From Anagrus nilaparvatae (Eukaryota; Arthropoda; Insecta; Hymenoptera; Mymaridae): a stretch of DNA of 64,000 bases. Made by a program: the position numbers and the translations under genes. Numbering within the stretch: the first letter of the stretch is position 1; every line of letters begins with the position of its first letter. Below are positions 22,741-36,370 of the stretch, piece after piece. Location of the stretch: the NCBI GenBank assembly GCA_022575985.1, contig JAKSXM010000247.1:1325501-1389500 (forward strand). The letters are read 5' to 3'. Below the pieces are notes generated by a model. That model saw only the letters and a list, made by a program, of their open reading frames with translations. It had not been told where the DNA came from and searched no databases.

Positions 22741-25700
22741 AAGCTTGGTTCAAAGCTTGTTTTACAGCATCTAGTTGTGCTTTCTTCAATTCAACTAAGC
22801 TTCATTCTGTTTGTTGTCAGCTAATCACAAAAATACTGATTCCTGGTGCCAAAAAATGAACTTAAAAACCCTAAAAAAAAAGCAAATATAAGTAACAACT
22901 AGAGAAATAAAAATAAAATTTAGTACATATATAACACACTTAAAATATTACTTGAAAAGATAACTTAACAAATGCATTTGGAAACATCATTTTAATCATC
23001 ACTTGTATAATATGTATTGCCATAAACACAATTCTAATGCTGAAAAATAAAAACAAAGAAATTACGTTCTTTACATAAATTAAAAAAAAAATATTAAAAC
23101 TTTTTATACTTATCTGAATCAAACTTTTGTTTATTTAACTATATCCACTCAAAGAATTAAAAACATATCTGAAAAAAATAATAACAAATTTATAAACACA
23201 GCCATTAACCTAGCGCAGTCGACTAGCAGACTAACCCTGGACTAACCTAACTATAATACTTAAAGTCTTCTAGTTTAAATTTAAGCGCGTAATTTAAAAC
23301 AACTTTTTAAACTTTTTTTACTATTTTTTTAAAAACGTGGATAAAAATAATAAATAATCTTATATAAATTTGTAAATTTATATTATTTTTAATTATTATT
23401 TTTATGCAAAATTTTTAAAAAGATGATACAGTAAGTTCTATTAAATTAAGTACTCAAATTTAAACTAATACTTGTTTTTCAGCAGTATTGACTTTTAATT
23501 ACCTTACAATAAGCATACATTGCTGTAAACAAATTTGTTATCTTTTCTCAGATAAAAATTAATATATTAAGGCACGCAGGTAGAATTTGATTTAGGTAAT
23601 TAAAAAAATGTTAATATATTATTTTTAAAGAATATGGAAAATTAAAATTATACTTTGATTTTTTTCAGAATTAAGAAAGATTAATATATATTTGAAGATT
23701 CAGATATTTTAATCAAATTTAGAAACTTAAATTTTATATTTTCTCAGCATACTTTAGTAAATTATTATATAAGAATCTTTAGAAAACGATCTTGCTATGG
23801 TGAAAAAAAAATTAGAATAATCTAAACTCTATTATTTTTATTAATGCAGATAAAAACTTTTATTTAAATAATTATTTATGAATACTGTAAATAATAAATA
23901 ATAGTTTTCAATTTATGAGAATGTGGATCCCATCAAGGTTATTAAAGAGAAAATACTCAATAAATGTGATCGTGCCTGAAATAAAAAAGCCTTAGCTTTT
24001 TTATAATTCTTTGCGATTTTTGTTATAGCAAAATAATTGAATTTTAAAGATAAATTTTTAATTTTAGGTTTAAGGGTGCCTAAAAACGGGGAAAACTAGT
24101 TTTCGACTTTTGTATGTGAAAAAAGTATCAAAGAAGAATTTTTGAAGACCTTGTAGACCTTGTAGACCTGTTTTGGTACTTATGAACTAGAGATATGATT
24201 TTTTTTTTAAATGAATAAAAAATACGTATACCCCCTGCCCGATTAAGTAAAAGGTTTTCTAGATATCATTCTGGTGCAGCTTTTACCCTAATATTCCGGG
24301 ATGCCCAATATTGTTTACGAGAAAAACCGCCAAAAAGGAGCAGAACGGATTTCCTGCCAAGTAGATTCTGCAGATTATGTTTGGTCTCTAGAATACTCCC
24401 CCATATTCAGATTTTTGCGAAATTTTTGTGAAAACTAAAGTCTCTTCTAGAGACCCGTGGATTGGAAATTGACTTCGTAGTCAATATTATTTATTTTTTA
24501 AATCTAATTTCAATTTTTTTATTTTTTAATATGTTTTATTTAATTGGTACATTTAAACAATATATAGAAAGTTTTATTAATTAAAATAAATTGACAGTTT
24601 AGGAAAAATCAGTAGCAGATAATTTTCTTGTGAAATTATCTGTTCCTGATCTTATTAATATTTTGAAAATATTGTTGTCAAGTTATTCCAACATCTTGTT
24701 TTGAACAGTATAATAGCTAATTATTCACCCTTATTTTCAGCATATTATTTTGATAATAATTGAATATTTTATTATGCAAATGACAAAATGTTTTGAATAG
24801 ATAAAGTATCCATAACAGATATAATACTAAATAAATTGAAGATAGAAAAGAATAAAAGATATATAAATGGAAACAATTGAACTGATCGATAATTGAAAAG
24901 AGTCGCCGGTAGTAATCCAGGATATAGTATAAGAAATATCGCCCAAAGGGAATTTCACGCTCCTTGACGAAAGTCTCAACAGAGTATTAGGATTTTAAGT
25001 ATTATAGTAGTAAAAGTACATAATACAGAAGACTAAGGAAAAGGGATACGCCTTAAGCTATAGATAAGAGATAATTTTCTCATAAAGTCCACTACTTAAT
25101 TTTACTCAATCTTTAATATAGGGTAGTGGTCTCTTTGATTTATTTATTTCATTTGGTTATTCGATCAGTATCCGCGGTTTTATTTGCTATTAATTTTTCA
25201 ATAGTTTTGTTATAATAGTTTAGTAGCAGAGATGGGCAAGCAAGGCAAATTATTTTCCGGTCTTTACTCTAACATAATTTACTTAATCATTTGAAATTAA
25301 TAAAAAAGGCAATATTTCAATTTTTAAGTAATACATCAGAATTCAGAAATAATTATAGGCACTGAATAAAATTTCATCAAATATGTTGTTACAGTGATAA
25401 ACCGAAAGGTAAATAAAAAACAAAAAATTTTCGAACCGATTCGAAGACCCGAACATTAGGTTTATTCCAGTTTAGTTTAAATTGAACCATTTATAAATTT
25501 TAATGTTTGCAAATTTTTAACAATATAATTTCAAGTAATTCAAGCAGAGTAACCCAACAGTGTTTAAAAAGAAATTCGGAAAGTATATTTTAAAAGAAAA
25601 CTTTAAAACACGAGAGAATAACGTTTCTTGTAATATACAGTTGACATGAAATGACTTATTTAATATTTTTCAATAATAATTTAAAAAAATAGGCAAGTAA

Positions 25701-26514
25701 AGTAAAAAAAAGAATACGAGTTTTGAAAATTGCTTTCAAATTACGTTAAAAATAAAGTTTTTTTTTATTATGAAAAATCATATAACTTGGATATTTAATA
25801 GGCTAATAAATTACAAAACTATTATTAAAATAATTGTTACTATTAAATGACATGATTATAATATAAAATTATGCATGCTATTCACAAGATAAAAAACTTT
25901 TCATTTCCATTTCTAACAAGTTGTCAAGTAAAGTAATAAAAAAATTGTTCGTTTTAGACAATGTAATTATAAAAAGAACACAAAAGATTTTGCTTTATAA
26001 AAGTATTAAGGACAAAAAAATATAAAGACAATTGAAGAATATTTATATAATTAGCTATGTCAAAGTTTACAACTTTTTTTTTCTCGTGCAATCATTCGTG
26101 AGATCGTTACATTTTGTGATTTATAATTTAAAAAATTTTATGTCACGAAATAATATACGTGTCAACGTTATATTTTAAGACTGTAGAATTTTGTGCATAT
26201 ACAAGAAAGCATATTATATTCTGTCGTCTTTGTTAAAAAAAAAATATTAGTAACAAAAAACCACCATTTTATATTTTTTATGCAAATTATTAAAAATCTT
26301 ATTTCAAACTTATTTTAAATCTTACTAAATTTTCTAATTATTTGATTTATAGAAATATTTTTCTGTTTTAAACTATTAAAAATGTCCAGGGTTCCCAGCA
26401 AATCTCTACATTTTTAAGATGCTATTCTAGTCTCCCCTTTTTTATAATTTCAACCCTGACATCTCCTATTGTGAAAAATTTTACCAAAATTAATTGAGTT
26501 TATTAAAGGAAATT
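22741..26514. other. AT-rich stretch, no gene seen
   Basis: No supported coding region. 'gtgatcgtgcct' at 23966 is the inverted partner of the 22031 hairpin arm. Near 24158 the words 'accttgtagaccttgtagacc' form a short direct repeat. A moderately GC-richer part at 24290-24470 and another at 24900-25070 show no open frame or fold I recognise. Confidence 0.45.
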
Positions 26515-26690
26515 CGGCCAGGCTGCTTTGCTTGAAAATTTAAGCAGTTTGCTTGAATTGCCTGAAATTTCAAGCATTTTAAGCAAATTGCTTTAATTTT
26601 CAAGTAATTCAAGTAATTTGCTTGAATTTTCAAGCAGCTTGCTTGAAATTTCAAGTAGATATATTTATTGCTTGAATATTCAAGCATTGG
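26515..26690. mobile_element. Hairpin element related to the CGGCCAG element, right end missing
   Basis: Starts 'cggccaggctgctttgcttg', the same end as the element at 13613. It continues in 'cttgaa'/'ttcaagca' words, but the inverse 'ctggccg' end is absent. It is probably truncated. Confidence 0.6.
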
Positions 26691-26826
26691 GACTTTTTTT
26701 TTTGGGAAACAATCCTTGGAAAATAGTCATTGGAAAAAAAATGTTGGGGAAAATGTCGCCAGAAAATTTTATAAAGCTCTAGGTTTCACTAAAGTGACTG
26801 CGACATATTTTATAATTCTTGTGTTA

Positions 26827-27825
26827 CTCCAGTTAAAATGCGGGGTTGGGGCCGGAATCTGTTGACAGGATGAAATTTGCTCGACTATATGTTTTTTGGG
26901 TCGCTGAATCTGAATTCGGTGTTCAATAGGGCTGGAAAATAGGGGAATTGAAATCAGGGACTTTAAAGGGACTTTAAATCAGCAAAAACTACCCCTTTTT
27001 AGGGGTTTTTTTGCAAAATTTCGAAAGTAAAACTAATATTGTCCAATATATTTTATTTTTTGATGATGGATTGGGAAGATATTGCGATTTTTTTATAATT
27101 AACCAAAATGAGGATCTATGAGCTAATTATAGAGAGTGAAAACAACTCCCAAAATTTAAAAAAATGATAGAAGTTATTTTAAAAAACATGGTAGAAGTTA
27201 TTTTTTTACTTTTTTTTTGTGGAGTCAATAAGTATTTAAAAGTATTTTATGCTATTTTAACCATCATAAAATTTTTTTACTCCACGTGGGGGGAGGGGTT
27301 AAAACAACCCCTAAATTTATAAATACATAAAAACCATGTTAAAATTTTATTTTTTTTATTGTAATTTCTTGAGTCAAAAAATAAAATGTTAAAATGGTTT
27401 TTATATATTTACATAAATTTAGAGGATGTTTACCCCCCTCCTCCTTCGGGGGGTGAATACATTTTATGATGGTTAAAATAGCATAAAATATTTTAAATAC
27501 TTAATTCCACAAAAAATGTAAAAAAAAATTAAAATTTTTTATGGTTTTTAAATATTTATAAATTTAGGGGATGTTTTAACCCCCCCCCCCCCTCGGGGGC
27601 TGAATACATTTTATGATGGTTAAAATGCCATAAAATATTTTAAAATATATTTGATCATATTAGCTTTACTTTCGAAATTTTGCACAAAAAAAACCCTAAA
27701 AGTGGTAGTTTTTGCTCATATTGGACACCGGGATCGGATTCAGCGACCCATAAAACTTAATAGAGCAAATCTTAGCCTGTCAACAGGTTTCAACTACCCC
27801 CCCCCCCTCCACTTTTTAACTGGAG
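26827..27825. mobile_element. TA-flanked foldback element, second family member (999 bp)
   Basis: Ends CTCCAGTTAAAATG and, inverted, CTCCAGTTAAAAAGTG, flanked by TA at 26825-26826 and 27826-27827. Subterminal 'gtttttt/gggtcgctgaatc' and, inverted, 'ggattcagcgaccc' match the element at 4162. Poly-C lies near the right end, as in that copy. The interior carries three copies of a segment around 'ttatgatggttaaaat' in both orientations (27245, 27460, 27610) and '(a)cccctaaattta' words. Noncoding. Confidence 0.85.
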
Positions 27826-27827
27826 TA

Positions 27828-30310
27828 TGTATTAGTAAAACTAAATTTAAAAATATTAGAAAATTTCGAATAAAATTTTTAATTTATTTACCAGTGTACC
27901 AGGTTATTCGATATAAATAAATTTTTAAAACAAATTTACGTAAATGAATTCCTCACAAAAAAGTTTCCCACGTCAAAAAAAAGCTTTGATCTTTCTTTTT
28001 TTTTATTTAATGCAAATATTATTAACTTATTAAAAGTATTTATCGAAGCAAAGGCAACATGATACATGTAGATTATTATCTATTCGGTGTTAACTAGTTT
28101 TGGTTTAAGTGGCACGCTTCGATGCCGATTTTTTGACTGTCGAAATTTAAAAATTCAATGATATATACATTTATAGGCGGTGCAATGGCCCATACGATCC
28201 TTTATATTCTTTCTTTTATTTTCGATACAATCTTGAATAAAAATCTGATGTCGCATTTAACGGTAGAATAAAAAAAAGCCAAAATTGCCTGTAAAGGAAT
28301 ACGAATATAAATGCAAGAAAGACCGTAAAAAGCAGTTAATAAAACATAATAGTGTCGCACGCGAATGTTATAAATGGAGATAGAAAAAACGTATTATGTA
28401 AGTTGGGTATTTGATACTTTTTTTACGTCGTTAATTGCATGGATCGATTAGACCAAGAAAAAAGAGCTTATAAGCTTTTACAAAAGCTTAATTTCTACGA
28501 ATTAAATAATTTTACCTTTTGATAATACTTTTATGAGACTTGTTTTAATATTAATGTTTGAAAAAGTTTTCTCTGCAAAATTTGGATTTATAACTATTAG
28601 CTGAGGATTATCCATATGAGGATTGTATCTGAAAATAAAAAAAAAGTTTTGATATTAAAAGAGTATGATGAATTGAAAAAAATCATTCGATATCAATCGT
28701 CTCGTATGAAAGTTTCCAAATTATTTGCCCTATAAAAACGACGATACCACATGGACAGATAAGATTCATCTAAAGATTTTTAGCAACTTTTTTTTATGAC
28801 AAAGCAATTTCTTTTTTTACATCGTAAAAGTCTTGTAGATTCTTTCAATATTTTATTTTTCTAAGTATCCAAATTAAATATTTTTAGGCTATTTCCAAAA
28901 CCGTTGGTTCCGTTATCTTTGTCAAGATCTTTGTTTAAATAATTTTTTACTGGAATTCCATTTTTATTTAGTTAGAATGTTAGGAACAAATCGAATCAAA
29001 TCGAGCAGCTCTAAAATCATTATTTGTATTTTAAGACAGTTTACACCTATCAAAATATATTAAACGACCCATTTTGTAAAGGATATGATTAAATTTTTAT
29101 AATAATTAACTTGAAATATATCTTTTGTAAAAATTGTTTTTTCGATTCTCAAAAGCATAGCCAAATGAAAAAGTTTCTGTTTCATAAAATGAATATAAAA
29201 CTAAAATAAATTAATTTTATAAGTAATTAAAGTATATTAAAGGTAAAATTGTTTAAAACTTACTTTTGAAAAATGCTTATTTTTGCAATCTAATATACCA
29301 ATGAACGTAGGTAAATGAAGAATAGAAGTTCCTCCAAACGGGTATACTCGTGGGTATACTATATACGCGTGAGTGGCTCACTCAGTTTCTCAAGTTTTAC
29401 ATATTCATATAGGAACAGACGTGCAATGTACTTGTATAAGATCAAAGCAACCGCTTCTGGCGGTTCCTCTATAATTCTATCTCATTTTTTAGCCCTTATA
29501 TTATTTTTATTATTATACCAATTTCTTGTGTATTTTTTCTTGAATCGATTGATTTTGTGAACAAAAAATTTACATAATACATTAAAAGTTATTTAACATT
29601 TTCTTTAAAATTATTAATTTTCTTCACTATTTTATTAGCTAAAACATGCATAAAAATATCAAAAATAAAAAAATGTCTCGATCTTTTGCTTCTAAAAATG
29701 GTAATTTTGTCTTGACCCAATGTTCTGTGAGGTAAAAAAGGTTTCTCAAAAGGTTTAGCCTATCCAATTTGGCATTTTTTCATATAATATGTTTAAAGAC
29801 TTTATATCTTGCTTTTTATTGTATTAAACAAAAAACAGATAATAAAACACATTGAGAAGTATATTTTTGCTGTTACTATGCCTGATTCATAGAAATTGTT
29901 GAAACATTAAAATTAATTTTCATGTCACTTGTGATATTTATAGTATCTATATCATAGGGTATACATAGTTTTCTAACAAAGCAAATTGGTAAAACATTTC
30001 TTTCAAACCTTTTTAGCATAATTTAAAATTGCACAGCTACGTGTGCGCTTAGGTTATCAGCTGAAGAGATTGATAATGCATTTTATTATCTAACAATGTT
30101 AACCTGACAGTGGATATAATAGAAAAAGAAGTTTTATTGCAAAACCTGTTTATTACGTAATTAAATAAAATATATAATTTGTAATGTATTACTACAATTC
30201 TAAAAAAAAATATTTCAAAAAAAATTAGTACAAAAAAACAAAAAAATTAATTCCATAGAATTTAAACAAATGTTTTAGGGGCATGCAGTTACCTAGACTG
30301 TCGGATACAT
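27828..30310. other. Gene-free stretch
   Basis: No supported gene. A patch at 29330-29480 is richer in G and C ('gggtatactcgtgggtata', 'tatacgcgtgagtgg') and may be regulatory or a repeat. An open frame at 29315-29560 has no recognisable domain. Confidence 0.4.
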
Positions 30311-30490
30311 ATAGTATATTATGAGTCCGTGTCCAGAAAAGTAAAGAATGGCCCAAACCGCACATAAATTGCGATTTGGGTCATTCTTTATTTATGGACA
30401 AGGGTCGTATACGATTTTTCTTCGTTAGCGGCGAGAAATCGCGTCTTTTCGTGCGAATTACGTGCTTTCTGGCCGCTGTCAAGAAAATTA
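30311..30490 (+). repeat. Interspersed hairpin repeat, copy B
   Basis: Starts 'atagtatatta' and contains 'gtccagaaaagtaaagaatg'. The hairpin at 30331-30399 pairs GTCCAgaaaAGTAAAGAATG with 'cattctttatttatggac'. The 3' half ('gagaaatcgcg', 'gtgcgaa') has diverged from copies A and C. Confidence 0.8.
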
Positions 30491-30597
30491 TATTTCTGTT
30501 CGCAAGAACCATGAATGACAACACAATATCAATAAATACGTTCAATGATAAATAATTGTTGATTAGCAATTTTCAATATCTTACCTATTGTTTATAG

Positions 30598-31839
30598 AAT
30601 TAAAATTGAGAGAGTAAATAAACTTTGGGATGAATTATCTAAATCTTCATCGAGTAATATTAAAAAAATAGGTTCAAATCCACAATCTTGGGGGCTTCTG
30701 CCAATTGGATTTTTAACTGAGGATCCAAAAATTATTAAATTTTTTAAACTAATTAGTTTTTAAAATATGTGGAAAGTTTTTGGAGATTGTAGATTTAGTT
30801 AACGTTAAATGGTAGAAAAATCGTATTTTATGAAACTGGACTGGCTTATTTTTTTATCACAGAACTGAATGAAACTCGAAAATTATTAAAGTTAAGCATT
30901 TTAAAAAATGCAGAGGATATTTACCTTTATTACCAACATTATTAATTGTTTTTTTATTGCAAATTAAAAATAGACAATTTAACATTCTTGTTATGGAAAT
31001 TCATATTTGGAGCTTACAAAAAGTACGATAATGATGGCACAGGAAGATGAAACTAAATAAATATGATAAATAAGTAGTTAAAGATTATATTTCCAATTTA
31101 TTTTATCTAAGTTACCACATTCAATTATTAATTATTCAGTGAAAACCAGTTTTAGCAAGTACCATAACCTACAAGAACAATGTTTTTTCATAAATAAATA
31201 TAATTAAAATAATTTTTTTGCAATAATATTACATAATAAACACATTTTTTAATATTTTTGGAACTAATATTCAAATATTCAAAATATGCAAATTATAAAA
31301 AGAAAATAGTGTCGGTAATGTAATTATTTACTCAAATTTTCTATTCAGGATCATAACTCCTTAAAAAGATTATTAAAAATTGTTGGGTCATGTTTGTTAA
31401 ATTTACCATTATTAGAAAATCTTGATTTATTTGATTTATCTTCTTATTTTGGAGAATAAAATCTTGCCAATGCTATCAAAATAATGAATAATTTAAAAGT
31501 ATTTAAAATTGAAGAGTTAAGTCTCTTTTTTTTGCCTAATATCACTGTAATTTCCAAAATATAATTATATTTTGGAAAGAGTATAACTTCAAAAAATTTA
31601 ATTTTAGAGAATAAATTTTGTTTAATAAATAACATTTAATTATTTTTAATATGTAATAAAAAATATCATGCTGGTAATAGTCAATTTGCGACAAATTCTT
31701 GCATAGCTTTTTAAAAAAAAGTAGATCTATTAAAAAGAAGCCGTAATATTTGAATTTTAAGAGATGCAGAATGTTTTGATAAGTTTAATGATATCTACGA
31801 AGCAATTTTTCCAAAAATCTTAGTCCAATATTTTTAGAT
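30598..31839 (+). pseudogene. Decayed F-box/LRR-like gene
   Basis: Three coding-like blocks in order. Block 1 (30598-30763) follows an acceptor-like 'tttatag' and reads 'RVNKLWDELSKSSSSNIKK', then 'SWGLLPIGF', to a stop; it resembles the end of an F-box region. Block 2 (31349-31635) follows 'ctattcag' and reads 'SLKRLLKIVGSCLLNLP', 'LLENLDLFDLSS', a stop, then 'NLKVFKIEELSLFFLPN'. It has the leucine spacing of leucine-rich repeats. Block 3 (about 31753-31839) reads 'ILRDAECFDKFNDIYEAIF'. Stops inside the blocks and the missing middle show it is broken. F-box/LRR proteins normally select substrates for SCF ubiquitin ligases. The family call is from pattern only. Confidence 0.5.
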
Positions 31840-34389
31840 AAAATAGGAATGCTTAAAAAAGCAATAAATAATTTGTAATTTCACTTCCATAGCATAGAAC
31901 ACGCGACTTCCAAAATCTAGTACAATTCATATATTTTTTATATTTTTCTGGCATAGCACTTAAAAAAGGCCACATGTTCGGCCTGTTCATCTTTTAAGCA
32001 GTAAAGACGTATCATTTTAGCGTCTCTAATATATATATACATAAAAAACTTTAATGTATTAAATTTATATAAATAAAGATGTTATATGATGTTATTATTC
32101 ATAATTATTTATACGTAAATCATTATATAATATCAATTAAGAAAATTGTTTATAAACTTTAAGTTACATCGCAAAAAGGTGTCTAATTTTTTCATATACC
32201 ACTATCGACCGAATATACGAAATATTGTCTTGAAATATTAATTTCGCCCAAGACGCGTCATCTCAATAGTTATTAATACAAATTATTATTAAAAAATAAG
32301 TGTGATTCCTGAACAATTATGCTATTTCCTATAATTACAAATTCTAAATTTTAATGCTACGAGACAAGATCCTGGAATCTCGTACTTCTTATACAGTGAA
32401 ATGTCACGGTCTTTGTTTGTCGCTTTGAATTTAGATCTTTTAATCAAAAGTTAAAAAATTATAATTTAACAAAAATTTTTTGTAAATTTAAAATAAATTG
32501 TTGCATTGTCTGCATCTTGTCAACTGATTTATTCAAATTTCTTCTTGGTTTACGTAATACATTTGAATGCTGACATCTATGGATAATCTTTAATATTACA
32601 TTTACTAAGTTAAATGTAAAAAAAACTTTTATAAGTGAATAAAAAAATTAGTTTTTTGTTTTTATCTTAAAAATAATTAATAAATTAAGTTATTTTGCAA
32701 AACTCTTTACCACTGCCAAATAAAAAAAATAATTTTTGGGGCATTTGGAAATACAAAAAAGTCCTTTTTACCCATATGGCAGTTAATAAGTAATTTAAAT
32801 TATTTAAAATTTAAGAAACTTTAAAAATTAATTGTTAGTTTATTTTTTGGGTTTCCTTTACTTAAAAAAATTTAATTAAATCGATAATACATTAGTTTTT
32901 TTGATTTTTAATTAATAAAACACTTTTTGCTGCTTATATATTAAGGTTCTTATACCCTAAAAACATTATCGTCTTTGCAAGCACAGTTAATTTTTTCGGT
33001 TTATTTTATTTTTGACATAGTTTTTGATAAGATTCTTCATAATAATACTGCTCTATTCTAATGTATTATTAGCATTTGAACTTGACTTATTCTATCCGAA
33101 AATCCGCAGGACTTCAAAATGTTACTTAATGTATTTATTTAAAGAGTTTATAGATATAGCATATTGTAATTACACAAAGCAATTACGTGAATGATTATTA
33201 TTATTATTAATTAATTAAATAGAAAGTTAATATTGTAACGAAAATTAAAATAGAAAAAATTTTTATTGCAATCTAAAGTAAAGTATTAAATACTATATTA
33301 AACCCAATAAATTTTTATTTTATTTTATTTTTTTCCATTTATGTACCATCAGATAAATCCTTTCTCTATTAAAAAAGTCAATGATATACACTTATATTAC
33401 TTACCAAGCCATTAAAATTATCAGATTAATATATCTTTAATTAGTAAAATTCAAAATATGCGTAGGAAATTGCAATGCTATAACGTTGTCAATGAATCGA
33501 GAAATATATATATTTTCTTTGTCGGCTTGTTTAAATTGTAACTCTAGCTCTATTATACCTGAAATGTACTTAACAGAATAAAATAATAATTTTCTTTTTT
33601 TTTTTAGAAAAAATGGTTTTTTTTTATTATAAATCTAATAAGTTTTGTATCTATGTTATTAAAATTTTTTTTTACAAGTTTTGATCGATGAATAACTAAA
33701 TATTTTACATTCACATTGGTAAAAATATTATACAAATATATTCATTTTTACAATCTTTTTTTTCTAACAGCAGTAATTACTATGTAAAATTTAAATTTTG
33801 ATTCCATTAAAATAAATTATTTGTTTAACTGTAAATATTAAGTTAATCAAAATTTTTAAATTTAATTTTTTTAAATTATCAAGTTACATAATTACACAAA
33901 AAACACTAATTTTTTTTTGTCTGTAAAAAAAATTATTAAAAGATTATTAATTTGATAAATATATATCATCCGCTTGCACTGCTTTGAACGTATACAACTA
34001 ACATGATGCCATTTTACTTACAAAGTATGAATTTTTTTTTCTGAAAATACCTTGCAACGACATCTGTTTATTTGCAGTAGAAACTCTTGCAAGTTTAATC
34101 GATACTCTAGTGGTAATCTTATTTACTTGGTTGGTGATAACTTGGTTTGGATAGAAATTTATATTATCAAATCAAAAATTTTATTTTAAAAATAATTTTT
34201 TTATTATTTAATACATTATTCGATTGCTAAAAAAAAATTACTTCGTAATATAAAAATATTTAAAGTTATTCAATTTTTTAAGAACATTTACTTAAGTTTT
34301 TACTAATTCATAAATTATCAATTTTTCTCTACTAGTGGGCAATGTTACAATTTTGATCGATCGTGATCATTAGCCGCTATTTAAGAAAA
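31840..34389. other. AT-rich stretch, no gene seen
   Basis: Only short frames; no repeat with clear ends. It ends against the 3' side of the LINE relic. Confidence 0.45.
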
Positions 34390-34396
34390 AATTTAT

Positions 34397-34738
34397 TTAT
34401 TTTTTTATTTGTAGTAACCTGCATTTTACGAACTGTAAAATCATCAGAATCCCATAGAGACTTCCGCCTGTACATGGACCTTTGGTCAATAAAATATACA
34501 CAATAATATAATATATTAAATTATATTCAAGCAAACATTTAATTACTTTATTGCTGATGCAATCAATTGAACCAGCTTTATTTTTGTCAAGCTTATTAAT
34601 AATTTGTCTGACTTCACTGTCATCTGTAGGTTTCATAAAAAAAGAATAATTGTTATGTTCAGTTTGACTGGTATTATTAATAATGTTTTTCCTTTTTTTA
34701 TTAAGATTTTCACCTATGTTTGAAATGAAGTTATTCAT
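34397..34738 (-). pseudogene. LINE reverse transcriptase, N-terminal fragment
   Basis: 'FFMKPTDDSEVRQIINKLD' followed by 'NKAGSIDCISNKVIK' matches RT block 0/1 of jockey/CR1-like elements ('...K.SPG.DGI...'). The fragment then runs into 'ILLTKGPCTGG', apparently an unrelated join. The YADD core and fingers/palm blocks are absent, so the copy is 3' truncated or rearranged. Confidence 0.75.
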
Positions 34739-35060
34739 TTCATTGGCAATTATTTTATCATTTTTAATACTCTGATTATTTACAATTAATTCACGAATAT
34801 TATTTTTACTCTTATTTTTTTTATTACCTGCTTATTTTTTATTTGCAAATTCCCATTATTTTTTGGTATTAGTACGAACTAATTTGGCTTCATTAGTAAG
34901 AGATGTATTTTGTGCTTGATTAATGATGGTTTTAAATTTTTGAATTTTTAATAAACCTTTTCTTTTTTTTAATTTTTTTTATCTGTATAACAATCTAAGT
35001 AAAGTTTTTCTTTTTTTACACAAGATTTAATTATACCTTTAGTGATTGACTCATTCCTTT

Positions 35061-35900
35061 TTACTTTTTTTTAATTACAAACAGTGATTTTTCAATAGAC
35101 TTTTTAAGAGTATCAATGAAATTATTAGTAGCTAGATTAGTATCATTACAACTATATACATTATCCCAGTTTTCACTTTTGACTGTATTCATCAATTTTT
35201 TGTAACTAGTTGCGATATTTAATTTATCATTACATGGCACTTCTGAGTTAATATTTAACGCTAGAACATTACGGTCACTTATAGAATTATTACATATAAA
35301 AACGTTTATGTTATTAGAACTCCAGTCCGTTTTAACAAAAATATGATCAATATAAGTGCCCATGTTATTTTAGTTTTTTGATTTAGGCCTGGTAATATTA
35401 TTAATAACTAGAATAAGGCTGAAATCATGAAAATTATTTATATAATTTTCAGTATCATAGGCAATACTTAATATTATTAAAATTACCATGAAAGATATCA
35501 ATATCACCAATAAAATAATGATTTTTATATTCATTTTGGCTCAAATACAACTATAGATTATCAACAAAAGTTAAAACTTTAATTTTATGATTACGATACA
35601 CAGCAGTTATAATATATTCATTGAGTGAAATTTCAATGGCTTTAATACTACCAATGTTGACAATCCTGCTTTCGTAATGGATTTTATTATTAACATAAAT
35701 TAAAGAATCATCAGCGTAATATTACTTTTATATCATAGCCATGTAGATTATAGATAGGTGTATAAGGAATTTTCCAAGTTTCAGATATTATAATGATTTT
35801 ATAATCTTTTAGGTTTGTAAGTTAAAAAATTTAGAAATATTTCAAATTCCCAAAAATTAGATGTTAATGACTGTATATTTAAATGCATTAAAAACGTACC
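35061..35900 (-). pseudogene. LINE endonuclease (APE-type) remnant
   Basis: The N-terminal part reads 'SLTSNFWEFEIFLN', then 'IISETWKI' (the ETW segment of APE-like endonucleases) and 'YNLHGYD'. Further on come 'FIGDIDIFHGNFNN' (the GDFN-like motif, altered) and 'TYIDHIFVK' with 'ISDRNVLALNI', where the catalytic SDH histidine is replaced by Arg. Stops and frame changes lie between the pieces. The enzyme normally nicks target DNA to prime reverse transcription. Confidence 0.8.
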
Positions 35901-35966
35901 TTTTAAATTTTTTATCTTAATATTAAATTATCAGTAGTGTTGTTATTTTTATCGCCCATCATTTTC

Positions 35967-36060
35967 TAAATATATATCTATTATTTTCAATCTATTGACC
36001 AGTACTGGGCTTAGTAAAATAAGCCCAGTACTGGTCAATAGATTGAAAATAATAGATATA
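35967..36060. repeat. Near-perfect palindrome, ~44-bp arms, short loop
   Basis: 'tctattattttcaatctatt' is followed by 'gaccagtactgggctta', then ~6 bases ('gtaaaa'), then the inverse of both. It lies inside the LINE relic, between ORF1 and the endonuclease. Confidence 0.9.
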
Positions 36061-36370
36061 TACTTAATATTAAAGTTTTTTAATGTATATACATTGTTTC
36101 TGTAAAAGAATGTTCACTAAAATTTTCATGAGTCCCTTATCATTATGATAGGAGTGAAGTTGAAGTATAATCTGTTTTATTTATAACCTTATCTCTTTTT
36201 ATGTTAAAAAGAGAACAATGTGTAATGTCAGAAGTAGTGTAGTTAACTTCAAATCTGGTACCTTGTCTTTCATTATGTTGAATACAGCTTATTCATCATA
36301 AGTTTCTAGTTCTACATTTTTTTGTCTGATCATGTCCTTCTTCACTTCTGTGGCATGAATCTCAATTATT

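Noticed and set aside
29315..29560. An 81-codon frame ending in a hydrophobic stretch
   Set aside because: The hydrophobic tail comes from T-rich DNA and no splice or start context supports it.
30660..30690. 'ggttcaaatcc' as a tRNA B box
   Set aside because: No A box or stems at tRNA spacing; it lies within the F-box/LRR-like relic.
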